Source of the DNA: Parietichytrium sp. I65-24A
Taxonomy: Eukaryota; Sar; Bigyra; Thraustochytrida; Thraustochytriidae
Reading direction: 5' to 3'
NCBI GenBank assembly: GCA_012862575.1
Contig: BLSF01000045.1
Location: 114,154 to 178,153 of the forward strand
DNA length: 64,000 nt
Under the pieces are notes generated by a model that saw only the letters and a list, made by a program, of their open reading frames with translations, made no database searches and was not told the origin of the DNA. A program made the translations under genes and the position numbers. Shown here in pieces: positions 1 to 10,098 of this stretch (position 1 is the first letter of the stretch; every line of letters begins with the position of its first letter).

Positions 1-3000
1 CAACAGCTCCGGATAATGGAGCTCGGCAGCGCGCAGCAGTCGCGCACGCTCTGCCACAAAACGACGGGACTGCCCTCTCAAGTTCTGACGTAACTTTTCC
101 GACTTGGCCTCCAGATCCTGTTTCTCGGATGCCAAAGCCCCGTCATGGTCCTTTCCTCGTGAAATTTGCTTTTCGAGTTTGCGGACGTCTGAGTCAACAG
201 CGTCAATGTCGTCCTCTAGGATATGCACCTTCTCAACAAGTGTTTTGAAGGCTTCGGTGGACGGCTCCCTGTTCCCTGCGGCATAGAAAGCCTGCAAAGA
301 GTCAAACCTGCTCACTTGCTCACCGACCCATGCAAGAAACACTGGCATCTCATTTTGAACGAACGAGCGGAGAGTCTGCAGGGCCTCATCGACATCCTCT
401 TCAGGAAAGTCGGCCTCGGGGTGATCTTCCTCCAAAAAATTATACTCACCTTCTAGCGCATCGACTGCTTTCTTCAAAGACTGTTTCACTTCTTCCAGGC
501 CGTCTGCATTCGACACGACTCGAAAAGAATTTCTACTGCCGTCTCGCGATGCGGCTTTTTCAAGGCACTCCAGGGCTTCCTCGGATCTGGCTCGCCATTC
601 TCGGGAGTCGTGACGATCTTTCCACTTTTGCAGAGAGTCATGGGCATCGTGAAGCTGAACCATCGTGCTGGAGTAAACCTCTCGAAAGCTCTCAAGTTTA
701 AACTCTGCGCTATTCCTGACATTTACAGAATCATTTTCAGCTAGCTTTGCCCTCCAGCGCTGAAACTCTTCTTCGGCATTGACGAGTATTGCGTTTGCCT
801 TTTTCTCTACAACTAGGGAGACCTTTTCTCGAAGCTTCTCGCGTGCTTCATTTCGAGCTTGTTTTCGGTCGATGTTGCTCTTCACCTCCTCCTGAAGCGA
901 CTCGAAGGCCGCTTGGCTCTCATTCGCAGAATCGACAGCGGTGATAAAACCTTGAAATGCTTCTGTAGGGTCCCGCGTAAACTCGGCAGCGCAACACTCC
1001 AGCGCGGCAGCGGCTTTAGGCAACTCCACTCCGCCCTTTGCTGACTCTCGTCGCCTCGAAAGATCAGCATTCAAGCTTGCCAGCCGGGCAAAAAGCTTGA
1101 CTGACTCCGTCCAAGGCACTGGTCCCTCCGGTTGTCGTTTGCGTTTTTCCGCCTCAAGCGCAAGTTTCTTCCTTTCTTCGTCTCCTTCTTTTGCTTCCCT
1201 GCGTCGCTCTGCTTCCTCCGCTTCTTTCCTGAGTCTCTCCGCTTCGATGAACTGCTTCTTTTCAATGCGCTTTGCAGGGTCATTGTTTCGATTGATCTCT
1301 CTGTCAATTACCGCGTTCCTTACGCCAAGACTGTATAAAAACACAAGAAGTCGTCAGCCGCCAAGTCCGAGAAAGTTTAGTAGGGTGCTAAAAATTTCAC
1401 CAAACCGGTGTCAAAGTCACACGTACTCCAATTTAGTCAGCGCAGTGTTCTTCTCCAACGCGCGACCGATCGCAGATGCTCCTTCATCGCCAATGTTGTT
1501 ATTGTTGAGACTATTCCAAATTCAAAAGACGTGAAATCGTCAGCCACCAAGTCCAAGAAAGTTTAGTAGGGTGCTAAACATGCTCACCAAACCGGTGTCA
1601 AAGTCACACGTACTTCAACTCAGTCAGAGCGGTGTTCTTCTCCAACGCGCGACCGATCGCAGATGCTCCTTCATCGCCAATACCATTCCAAGAAAGACTA
1701 TTTCGTTACAGAAAGACATGAAATCGTCAGCCACAAGTCCGAGAAAGTTTAGGACGGTGCTAAATATTTTCACCAAGCCGGTGTCAAAGTCACACGTACT
1801 ACAACTTAGTCAGCGCAGTGTTCTTTTCCAACGCGCGACCGATCGCTGATGCTCCTTCAGCGCCAATTTCGTTGCCCAAGAGACTATTTTAATACGAAAA
1901 AAGACATGAAATCGTCAGCCAAAACGAACGAGAAAGGTTAGCAATGTACAAAACGTTTTCATCAAACCGGTGTCAAAGTCACACGTACTTCAACGAGGTC
2001 AGTGCAGTGTTCTTCTCCAACGCGCGACCGATCGCTGACGCTCCTTCAGCATCAATTTTATTCCCGGAAAAACTATTTCGTTACAAGAAGACATGAAGTC
2101 GTCAGCCAAAACGAACGAGAAAGGTTAGCAATGTACAAAACGTTTTCATCAAACCGGTGTCAAAGTCACACGTACTTCAACGAGGTCAGTGCAGTGTTCT
2201 TCTCCAACGCGCGACCGATCGCTGACGCTCCTTCAGCATCAATTTTATTCCCGGAAAAACTATTTCGTTACAAGAAGACATGAAGTCGTCAGCCAAAACG
2301 AACGAGAAAGGTTAGCAATGTACAAAACGTTTTCATCAAACCGGTGTCAAAGTCACACGTACTTCAACGAGGTCAGTGCAGTGTTCTTCTCCAACGCGCG
2401 ACCGATCGCTGACGCTCCTTCAGCACCAATTTGATTCCAGTAGAGACTAATTCGTTACAAGAAGACATGAAGTCGTCAGCCAAAACGAACGAGAAAGGTT
2501 AGCAATGTACAAAACGTTTTCATCAAACCGGTGTCAAAGTCACACGTACTTCAACGAGGTCAGTGCAGTGTTCTTCTCCAATGCGCGGCCGATCGCTGAT
2601 GCTCCTTCAGCGCCAATGTTGTTGTAATTAAGACTATTCCACCCAGAAGACATGAAATCGTCAGCCAACAAGTCTGAGAAACTTCAGCAAGGTTCTAAAC
2701 GTGTGTCAATGTCACACGTACTTCAAGTCAATCAGCGCAGTGTTCTTTTCCAACGCGCGACCAATCGCTGATGCTCCTTCAGCGCCAATTTTGTTGTCCA
2801 AGAGACTATTTTAATACAAAAATACATGAAGTCGTCAGCCACAAAGAACGAGAAAGTTTAACAAGGTGTTTAATTTGACGTTTCATCAAATCGGTGTTAA
2901 AGTCCCACGTACTTCAACGAGGTCAGTGCAATGTTCTTCTCCAACGCGCGACCGATTGCTGATGCTCCTTCAGCGCCAATGTTTCTATTGTAGAGACTAT

Positions 3001-3195
3001 TCCAAATTCAAAAGACATGAGAACGTCAGCCACCAAGTCCGAGAAAGTTTAGTAAAGTGCTGAACACTTTCACCAAACCGGTGTCAAAGTCACACCTCCT
3101 TTTTTCACAGATTGATGATCGCCAACTCACAGCACTTCTTGTTCCCCTCGACCGATAGCCTGAAGCACTTCGTCCAACGAGAAACACGAGCTCAT
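1..3195 (-). CDS. Modular LRR protein with C-terminal coiled coil (11 exons seen, 3' end outside window)
   Basis: I built this gene from splice signals. Exons on the minus strand are 3131-3195 (ATG at 3195, MSSCFSLDEVLQ), 2913-2996, 2722-2805, 2550-2633, 2363-2446, 2176-2259, 1989-2072, 1800-1883, 1614-1697, 1427-1510 and 1-1330. The nine middle exons are each exactly 84 nt, are flanked by phase-2 introns, and each encodes one 28-residue ribonuclease-inhibitor-type LRR with the core GAEGASAIGRALEKNTALT. Joined exons give 2151 nt, an open frame of 717 codons. The last exon starts DLGVRNAVIDREI and then becomes a charged helical/coiled-coil stretch of about 420 residues that is still open at base 1. 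No signal peptide is visible, so a cytoplasmic NLR- or RI-like scaffold is the likeliest class. A further C-terminal domain probably lies beyond the window. Gene structure is inferred from sequence; the periodicity and phase make it very likely. Confidence 0.88.
1331..2996 (-). repeat. Tandem exon-intron array (LRR units of about 172-191 bp)
   Basis: Nine head-to-tail units each hold one 84-nt LRR exon and one intron (88-107 nt, most 102-103). The introns are homologous too. They begin GTACGTGTGACTTTGACACC (one has GTACGTGGGAC), carry a conserved GGCTGACGA that fits a branch site some 30-45 nt before the acceptor, and end in AG. The unit at 1989-2175 is repeated exactly at 2176-2362 (187 bp), and the next unit is almost the same. 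The first intron (2997-3130) contains array-type sequence up to about 3097, but its donor lies elsewhere (GTGAGT at 3130), which marks the array edge. Confidence 0.92.
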
Positions 3196-3887
3196 CCTTT
3201 CTTTTCCTTTCTTCGTCAGCCTGTCAGTCCCCAGAGTTCGCGCACGTGATGCTCTGCTACTCTTTGCGTTCCTTTGCCATCTTCCCCGTTTCGAGTTTAC
3301 AGTCAAAGGCGGTTGGTTTGCTTCGTTCGCACCTCCTCGATTCTCTCCGTTGACTCAACTGTGTGAATTACCATAGGTATCTTACGGTAATCTATAGAAC
3401 CGTGACTTACAGCAACACAGCAACTCCTCACAAGAACAACTCCGTGTTGATTGAAGACATGCATTTGTAGCATTTGTATGTGTACTCAGTAGCTCGTCTT
3501 TTGTCTTGGGTCTTCTTCGTTTCGCGTATTCGTCACAGTAAGTCTGTTCACCTGCTCTTCGTCTTCTTTCGCGTTTAATTTTAAAAAAATCACTCAAAAA
3601 GTCTTTGTTTTCTTTTGGTGCCATTTTACCAAGAGAATTAATGGCCCATGTCTTGCAAGGACTGGGCTCCGCAACTCGAACTACAGAACTAGGAAAGTGC
3701 CTTTGCGTTTCCTCTCATGGACCCCTTCGACTCTATGTAGTCGCAGGAGCTATGCTGAATGGACAATGGGCTGCTTTGCTCAGGAGGCATCTAGTTGGTC
3801 CGAGTTTAAATCGAGGAACAAATTGTTGAAATTGGATAAAGCTGAGTAGTCACTTGACACGTGCAATAAGATAAAAAAGTCTAAAGA
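3196..3887. other. Intergenic, no confident gene
   Basis: This stretch lies upstream of the LRR gene and downstream of the first membrane-family gene. An ATG-initiated 80-codon reading frame sits at 3382-3624 on the minus strand (MAPKENKDFLSDFFKIKRER, basic). It resembles no family I know. It could be an alternative 5' exon of the LRR gene or chance. I see no RNA gene or repeat. Confidence 0.4.
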
Positions 3888-5363
3888 TCATGTTGGGATT
3901 CCTTGCGTCTCCGAATACAAAGTTAAACAGTACCTGTGCAAAATTCCACCTTGATTAATACCCTTCTCGAGACAGTTGCAGACATTTTGGCCAATGCACT
4001 TGGAGACATCATCTCGAAGCGCAGCTGTAGCCCCAAAGCTCAACATCTGCCCAACCACAAAGCTAAACGTCAAAAGGAAGCTGAAAGAAGGCTTTTTAAT
4101 CTGCCTTTGGAAGGTCTCCAGCAAATGCAGACCTCCTCTCTCCTCAATGTACATGCTCAAACCGTCCACGAAAATCTCTGTCAGAAGCTGAACTGCCCCC
4201 CACATCCACACAGCGTGCAACTCCGGTGTCTCATCAAAGAGATTTTCATTCATCCCATACCATGGAAATTGAGCGTAAAGAATTTTGTCTCTGAAGATGT
4301 AGAGAGCAAGCATTGAGGACGCGATCGCGGCGTACTCGAAAATCATCTCTGTCAAGACCTGAGTACCGTAAAAGCGTTTGCGAAGCTCTTGGAACTTTGC
4401 TAAGGTATTGTCTCCAATCGTAGACTTTCTTGCAGGAACAACTCTGGGTACCGAAACGCAGCGAAGCATTCTACTAAAAATGCTCCGGATCGCACGATCT
4501 CGGTTCATCACTGAAATTCGAAGGACAAACTCGCTAACACCTTGAAAGATTGTGATGAAGACAATGGCAGTCCGATCACCTATGTTTGCCATTTCCAGCC
4601 TCTGCAAAATCGCACAGATTGCTTGCAGCCATCCGACAAAGATCCAAGCCACATTTGAGTTCACGTGTACCTCCACTCCCGCTACATTTGAGTTTGTATA
4701 CATCTCCCAAGCCGTCAAGTTGCATAAAAAACGACAGAACTCTCGGGTGAGTGGGTAGAGAACGCAAAGTCTCAACACGGTGGGCCATGTCTCGTTCTCG
4801 GGGAACAAAGGTCGCGAACTTGTGACCACACCGATTCCCACTACGGTGATGAAGAGTAGATTGAGTAGATGCAGATGAAGTCTTGAACCTCTCGGAAAAT
4901 GCTGCCACATGGCGACGGACAGCGTGGCGCAGGAAAACGCCACGAAATAAGAAGCTAGCCAAAGAAACTCCTGAAACATTCCGAAGAACACCACCGCGGC
5001 CAAATACGTTGATATGCATACCAGCGTAATCTTGATGATTGGGAAATTCTTGCCAACAAACTGCCAGAACGGAACCATCAGAAAGAAGATGTTCACTGTA
5101 CCCCATGCGGGGATGCCCGAAATCTCATGGTACACATAGTCACCAAAAGTTATATTCCCGATAATTATCTCTTCTCGCGCCATGTAATTCACTGAGTATA
5201 GCTCTCCCTTTGGCACATGTATCAATGGAAGCATGAGTTCAAACTGCACATGTTTAACGTACAGGAGTGCGCAGACGCCGGGCAAGCAGAGAAACGTCGA
5301 GTACCCCGCGATCGAGACTGCAAACAGCCAGCTTCGGCCAAGTCGCGCAATCGTAGCCAACAT
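3888..5363 (-). CDS. Multi-pass membrane protein, family member 1 (unknown function)
   Basis: Single-exon gene of 491 residues. I start it at ATG 5363; the frame is open further upstream but offers no ATG. About eight or nine hydrophobic segments alternate with short loops, the first at residues 14-35. Family hallmarks shared with the genes at 5882, 7790 and 30557 are a GELYSVNY-type segment after the first membrane helix, a RPLFPE motif, QRLEMAN before a hydrophobic segment, the block DKILYAQFPWYG near residue 367, and a Cys-bearing C-terminus (CNC, then GGILHRYC and LYSETQG). The paired cysteines at the end suggest an extracytoplasmic, disulfide-bonded tail. I do not recognise the family; a transporter or receptor role would be a guess. 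It is the 3'-most of three tandem direct copies. Confidence 0.85.
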   Translation of the reverse strand: MLATIARLGRSWLFAVSIAGYSTFLCLPGVCALLYVKHVQFELMLPLIHVPKGELYSVNYMAREEIIIGNITFGDYVYHEISGIPAWGTVNIFFLMVPFWQFVGKNFPIIKITLVCISTYLAAVVFFGMFQEFLWLASYFVAFSCATLSVAMWQHFPRGSRLHLHLLNLLFITVVGIGVVTSSRPLFPENETWPTVLRLCVLYPLTREFCRFLCNLTAWEMYTNSNVAGVEVHVNSNVAWIFVGWLQAICAILQRLEMANIGDRTAIVFITIFQGVSEFVLRISVMNRDRAIRSIFSRMLRCVSVPRVVPARKSTIGDNTLAKFQELRKRFYGTQVLTEMIFEYAAIASSMLALYIFRDKILYAQFPWYGMNENLFDETPELHAVWMWGAVQLLTEIFVDGLSMYIEERGGLHLLETFQRQIKKPSFSFLLTFSFVVGQMLSFGATAALRDDVSKCIGQNVCNCLEKGINQGGILHRYCLTLYSETQGIPT

Positions 5364-5881
5364 TGAGAACGCCTCACCGAGGCGACCGGCCCTATGCAGA
5401 GTCTGGCGTGGCCCAGCCCGCCTCCGACTCGCCTCTTTCGCGGTTTCCCGCAGACACTTTGCTACAGAATACAACGCTTGCTACCATGGGGCCAAACTGG
5501 TGGCCCATCCTCCTTCCCGCCTCCCCGTCATGCAGGCGTGTTTGTAAGTATGACCTCCGAGGCTCAAGCTCTGACGTAACGGGTAAAAAAAGAAGACCCT
5601 TGGCGCAGTAGCTTACCGGTATGTTCGCCAGTATAATGGGATTTGATTACTAGCTACTAGTTTTAGAAGTTGAGCTGCACTGCAAGTGGTAAAGGAGTTT
5701 ATTGTCACAGGATACAAGGAATAGCAGCAACAGGAGCAAGCAAGACCATCAGAGAGAGGATTCGCCTCTCCCTTTGCAAGTTTTTCGAACTTCTGTAAGT
5801 GTCAGTTGCCCAACGCACGGGGAGGTTCGCTGAGCTCGATCGCTCGCAACCAAAATAAAGAGTTCGGACAAACGATCGAAA
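5364..5881. other. Spacer between tandem membrane-family genes
   Basis: About 520 bases separate the start of family member 1 from the end of member 2. The right part must hold the 3' UTR of member 2 and the left part the promoter and 5' UTR of member 1. I see no repeat, RNA gene or additional coding region. Confidence 0.5.
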
Positions 5882-7423
5882 TCAAGTTGCTAGCGCAGGA
5901 TCTGCATCAGGACGGCCTGTGTCAGGATAGAGTATGTAACAATAGCGATACAAAAGCCCGCCAGTTACGATTCCTTCGTCAATACAATTGCAAACGTTGC
6001 CACCGTTGCATGCAGCAATTTCGTCTCGATGGATCACCACTCCGCCGTAGCTCATTAGAGCCCCGATCGTAAAGAAAAAGGTGACGAGACACCAGAACCT
6101 GAGCTTCCTGGCGTGAAGCGCATATGCCTCCAGCAAAGGGAGGCCACTCTTCATTTCTGTATACATACTCGCGGCGTCTGTTACGGCTTCTGTCAGAAGT
6201 TGTGCAAAGCCCCACTTCAAAACGGGGTAAAAATGTGGGACTTCATCGAAGATATTCTCTCTGGTCCCGTACCACGGAAACTGTGCATACAGAATTTTGC
6301 TTCGAAACAAATAAAGCGCAATCATTGATGTTAGGATGGCCGCATACTCGAACACCATATCCAACAGCACCTGGATTGCAAAAAATTGCTTCCGGAGAGT
6401 TGCGAGCTCCACTCCATCGGCATTTGTTTCCTTCACGTCCAGGGGGACAATCACAGATTCTTTCGCGCTGCAGCAGATTTGTTTTAGATATCGGGTTACC
6501 ACTTCATCTCGCCTCACCAGAGTTGCGCGCATTACAAACTCAGTAAAACCTTGATAAATTACAATAAACAGAAGCGCATTACCGTCCTTCAAATTGGCCA
6601 TCTCAAGCCTCTGGAGCATGCTGGACGTTGCTTGCATCCACGCAACGAAAACCCAGGCCGAATCTCTCCGCGGATTTTGGCCACTACCGGCAATGTCTTT
6701 GCGGGTGGAGGCCTCCCATGCAGAGTGATTGCAAGCATGCCTACAAATTTCTCGTGTTGCAGGATAGAGAACACAGAACTTGATGATGGTGGCAATTTCA
6801 TCATCTTCAGGGAAGAATGGTCGAGAAAGAGTTATTGTCGAAATGCCCACTCCCGTTATTAGCCCGAGCCTCAGTAAGTGCCAATGTAGCTGCGAGCCTT
6901 TCGGAAGTGAAAGTCGCAGTACGAGCGCATGCGTGATTATTGCATATGCGGCAGTGTACTGCCTAAACCACGGGATGTCAAGGAGTGATACGAGGGAAAC
7001 GACACTGAAAAATACCAATATACATGCGGTAAGGACCCGACCTGTTGGGTAGCTCTTCCCAATGAATTCGTGGAATGGAACGATGAAGAATAGCAGGTTG
7101 ATGTTGCACCACACAGGAAAGCCTGCCATCTCCTCCAAAATGGAGTCAGCCGTGGAAGGCACCGCCAAGTTGATCTCTTCTCGGGCGGTGTAGTTGACTA
7201 AAAACAGCTCCATTCTTGACACATGAAAGAACTGCAACATGAACCCGCACTGGACATCTCTCACGTACATGAACATCAGCGTCGGCGGGATGCTGACAAA
7301 CGGCGCAAAAAGCGCTATTTTCAACGTGAGGCGCAGACTCTCACCCAATCGATTTCCCATCGAACTAGAGCAGAGGTTCGAGGGCTGGACATCGCGCGGC
7401 GCGCTGTGCTCGTAGGACTTCAT
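5882..7423 (-). CDS. Multi-pass membrane protein, family member 2 (unknown function)
   Basis: Single-exon gene of 513 residues from ATG 7423; a second in-frame ATG at 7360 (MGNRLGESL) would give 492 residues, closer to members 1 and 3. It has the same hydrophobic profile and the same landmarks: VSRMELFLVNYTAREEI after the first helix, SRPFFPEDDE, QRLEMANLKD, SKILYAQFPWYG, and the C-terminal CNC, GGLLYRYC and LYPDTG motifs. The central cytoplasmic-looking loop between the conserved VRRDEV and KQFFAIQVL segments is the most divergent part, as in the other members. Function unknown. Tandem arrangement in the same orientation points to local duplication. Confidence 0.85.
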   Translation of the reverse strand: MKSYEHSAPRDVQPSNLCSSSMGNRLGESLRLTLKIALFAPFVSIPPTLMFMYVRDVQCGFMLQFFHVSRMELFLVNYTAREEINLAVPSTADSILEEMAGFPVWCNINLLFFIVPFHEFIGKSYPTGRVLTACILVFFSVVSLVSLLDIPWFRQYTAAYAIITHALVLRLSLPKGSQLHWHLLRLGLITGVGISTITLSRPFFPEDDEIATIIKFCVLYPATREICRHACNHSAWEASTRKDIAGSGQNPRRDSAWVFVAWMQATSSMLQRLEMANLKDGNALLFIVIYQGFTEFVMRATLVRRDEVVTRYLKQICCSAKESVIVPLDVKETNADGVELATLRKQFFAIQVLLDMVFEYAAILTSMIALYLFRSKILYAQFPWYGTRENIFDEVPHFYPVLKWGFAQLLTEAVTDAASMYTEMKSGLPLLEAYALHARKLRFWCLVTFFFTIGALMSYGGVVIHRDEIAACNGGNVCNCIDEGIVTGGLLYRYCYILYPDTGRPDADPALAT

Positions 7424-7789
7424 TCGACCCCGCTCGCATGTCGTGTGCACAGGCAGCCGAAGCCCCCCAAGCGCGACCGCGCCCCTCACTCCACGTCAGC
7501 ACACCTCACCTATGCAATGTGTGCTCTGCACATCAAAAGAGAAGATTGTCCTTGCGTCAATTTTGCCGAGAGCCGTTAGTGATGAAGTGAGCTGAGCCTC
7601 TGCTGAGGGTCTATGCCGCACTCCACGGGTTGCACACCTTATAGTTGAACACCTTATGGAAATGTGTACATGAGGACACTGCAAGCCAAAACTGCCACGC
7701 TCTTATGTCCAACTCCTTCTGAAATTGGAACAAGAAAGAAGAAAGAGTTAGAAAAGTTGAAAATATTTGTGTTCAAAGGCGGAAGTGCT
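7424..7789. other. Spacer between tandem membrane-family genes
   Basis: About 370 bases between member 2 and member 3. It holds promoter and 3' UTR sequence by position only. No coding exon, repeat or RNA gene is recognisable. Confidence 0.5.
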
Positions 7790-9304
7790 CTAATAGTTCA
7801 CGCTGAACGTTTTGTTCGTGGGCTGCGGGCTCCCGGTTTCAGGGTATAATTCAAAGCAGTATCGGTAGAGAATCCCCCCAGAGGTGAGCCCATTATCCAT
7901 ACAAGCACAAACGTCCAAGTTTATGCACTGCGAAAGGTCATCGCGATAAACGGCGGCTCCCCCGTATCCGAGGACTAGGCCGACCATGAACACAAATGCT
8001 AAGATGGCGCATATCTTTGGCTTTCTTACATGCGATATGAAGACGCCATGGAGCGGAAGTCCCTCGCGCTGTTCGAGTTGCATGCTTGCGACGTCGGTTA
8101 TAACCTCAGTGACGATTTGTGCGAAGCCCCATTTCCAAACTGGGGTAAAGTCGGGTATTTGATCGAAAAGATTATCATTCTTCCCGTACCAAGGGAACTG
8201 CGCGTATAAAATTTTGTCACGAAAGATGTACAAAGCCAGCGCTGAGGTAATAATTGCAGCATACTCGGAAATCATCTCAGCCAAAACAACAATCGCATAA
8301 AAGGTTTTTCGGCGATGCCTGGCTCGATCACTCTCCTTCACCGCTGGAGTGGTCTCGGGAAAAATTTCAGACGACTTTGAGCGGCACCTGATCCATTTCC
8401 AGAGCTTGTGCAACGCGCGGTCTCTTTTAAGCAAAGTTACGCGCAGAGCGAATTCGGTTATGCCTTGATATGCTACAATGAAAACGAGAGCAGTCTCATT
8501 ATTGAGATTGGCCACTTCGAGTCTCTGCAGAAGAGCACTGACAGATTGCACCCAAGCAACGAAAACCCAGGCAACCTTGGTTTGCATCCTTAAATCTGGC
8601 CCCGCAATGTCTCTGTCTGAGTAAAACTCCCACGCCGTGAGATGGCTTCCATATCTGCCCAGTTCTCTTGCCGTCGGGTAAAGGATGCAAAACTTGACGA
8701 TGGTTGCTATGACATCATCTTCCGGGAACAATGGCCTCGAGAGAGTCACGGTTGAGATCCCGCCAATCACAATTGCCAAGAGTCGTAGTAGGTGTCTGTG
8801 AAGTTTTGAGCCTCGAGGAAAAAAGAGCCACAGTTGAAATGCCAGAGCTAAGATCGACATCACTACGGTGTACTTTCGCAAAGCCAACAGCTCAAATTTT
8901 GCCGTGACAACTGCGATCACAGCATATGTCGATGAGCAACCCAGCAAGATCTTGCCAAGCGGGAAGTGCTTCCCCGCAAAGCACCAAAACGGCACGACAA
9001 AAAAGAGAATGTTGATGATGCTCCAAACTGGAAGCCCAACAAGGTCATCTAGCAGGCGGTTCCGAAAGGTCGTCTTAGAAACGACGATTTTCTCCCGAGC
9101 TGTGTAATTTGCGGTGAAGAGCTCCTCTCGCGGAACGTCAATAAAATGCACCATGAGTCCATTCTGAACATGTTTTATATACAAAAGAGCTGCCACTGCG
9201 GGAACAGAGATGACCACAGCGAAAAGAGCAAGCTGCAACGCCAACGAGATGCTCCAAAACCGGCGTCGCCTAAACTCCATGGCGGCGGCTTGCAGCCGAG
9301 CCAT
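7790..9304 (-). CDS. Multi-pass membrane protein, family member 3 (unknown function)
   Basis: Single-exon gene of 504 residues. ATG at 9304 gives MARLQAAAMEFRRRRFW, a short basic leader just before the first membrane helix (positive-inside rule). Conserved family blocks are VPREELFTANYTAREKI, SRPLFPEDDV, QRLEVANLNN, DKILYAQFPWYG and the Cys-rich C-terminus (CACMDNG, GGILYRYC, LYPETG). Several NxT/S sites in the segment after helix 1 and near the end would suit a lumenal or extracellular face. It is the 5'-most copy of the three-gene direct array and the least extended at its N-terminus. No transporter or channel signature that I know is present, so no function is assigned. Confidence 0.86.
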   Translation of the reverse strand: MARLQAAAMEFRRRRFWSISLALQLALFAVVISVPAVAALLYIKHVQNGLMVHFIDVPREELFTANYTAREKIVVSKTTFRNRLLDDLVGLPVWSIINILFFVVPFWCFAGKHFPLGKILLGCSSTYAVIAVVTAKFELLALRKYTVVMSILALAFQLWLFFPRGSKLHRHLLRLLAIVIGGISTVTLSRPLFPEDDVIATIVKFCILYPTARELGRYGSHLTAWEFYSDRDIAGPDLRMQTKVAWVFVAWVQSVSALLQRLEVANLNNETALVFIVAYQGITEFALRVTLLKRDRALHKLWKWIRCRSKSSEIFPETTPAVKESDRARHRRKTFYAIVVLAEMISEYAAIITSALALYIFRDKILYAQFPWYGKNDNLFDQIPDFTPVWKWGFAQIVTEVITDVASMQLEQREGLPLHGVFISHVRKPKICAILAFVFMVGLVLGYGGAAVYRDDLSQCINLDVCACMDNGLTSGGILYRYCFELYPETGSPQPTNKTFSVNY

Positions 9305-10098
9305 CACGCAATGGCTCGTTGTGGGAGCCCGTCGAACCCCCCTCCAGCATCTGCGCCCGCGCCCGCGCCCGCGCCTTGCTCAGTGCTCAGTGTTCTTGCA
9401 ATTCAGAACACTCGGCCAAAATCTCATACTTCTGGTTACCAGTAGAAAGCCGCGCAACTTGAAGCCGCCTACATGGACGAGCGTTTTCCATCTTCTTTCC
9501 TCATCTCTACTTCTACTACAGCTAGCTTTCAGAGCAAGACCAGATGCAGAATCTCCCCACAGAACAACACAGCAGGGCTGTTTCTCGGAAAATTGGGATT
9601 AGTTGTAGTGTTGAGCTCACCTGAATTATTGAGCGTCTCCAGCTTCTTCATGAATACTGTGAGCCTCTCTCACAGTAAGAGGGCCGGATCTCGGCCCGGA
9701 CAATTTGGCGAGTAACGGACACCATTATAGGATTCGCTGATAGTAAAATGTAGTCTTCTTTTTACACTTGTTGCGTTCGAAAAGTCAGTCCGGCGTGTGT
9801 GCAGTAACAGCGATGAGAGTAAGGGAACGCTACACAATAGCGACGTAATTTCAGTTTCGAACATACAGAATGTCTGTTGTTACTATATGTGCTCTTCACA
9901 ATTGATTGACGTGGACGATCGTTGACTACTGCCGCGGACTCTGACACTCCATGTGGTGACACTCGCCCACTCTTTTGTCTTCAAGAATGACTGTCATGAG
10001 AGTTGACCCCAAAAAATGAAAGAAAACAAAAAGACAAAGATCTGGTGTTGCACTTTACTTACATGTGCACTGTTTGGTCATATATGGTAAGAAGAAAA
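9305..10098. other. Intergenic, no gene seen
   Basis: About 790 bases between membrane-family member 3 and the 3' end of the F-box-like gene. It contains a short GC-rich repeat of GCGCCC units (about 9352-9377) in the upstream region of member 3, and a small inverted repeat, GGGCC (9681-9685) with GGCCC (9693-9697). Neither is clearly functional. No protein exon is recognisable. Confidence 0.45.

Noticed and set aside
1331-2996. Regularly spaced direct repeats resembling a CRISPR array or satellite DNA
   Set aside because: The spacing is explained by exon-intron modules with consistent splice sites, phase and LRR translation on the minus strand, in a eukaryotic genome.
3382-3624. 80-codon minus-strand frame as an independent gene
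   Set aside because: ATG present but no family resemblance, biased composition and no supporting splice or promoter evidence; noted only as a possibility in the intergenic entry.
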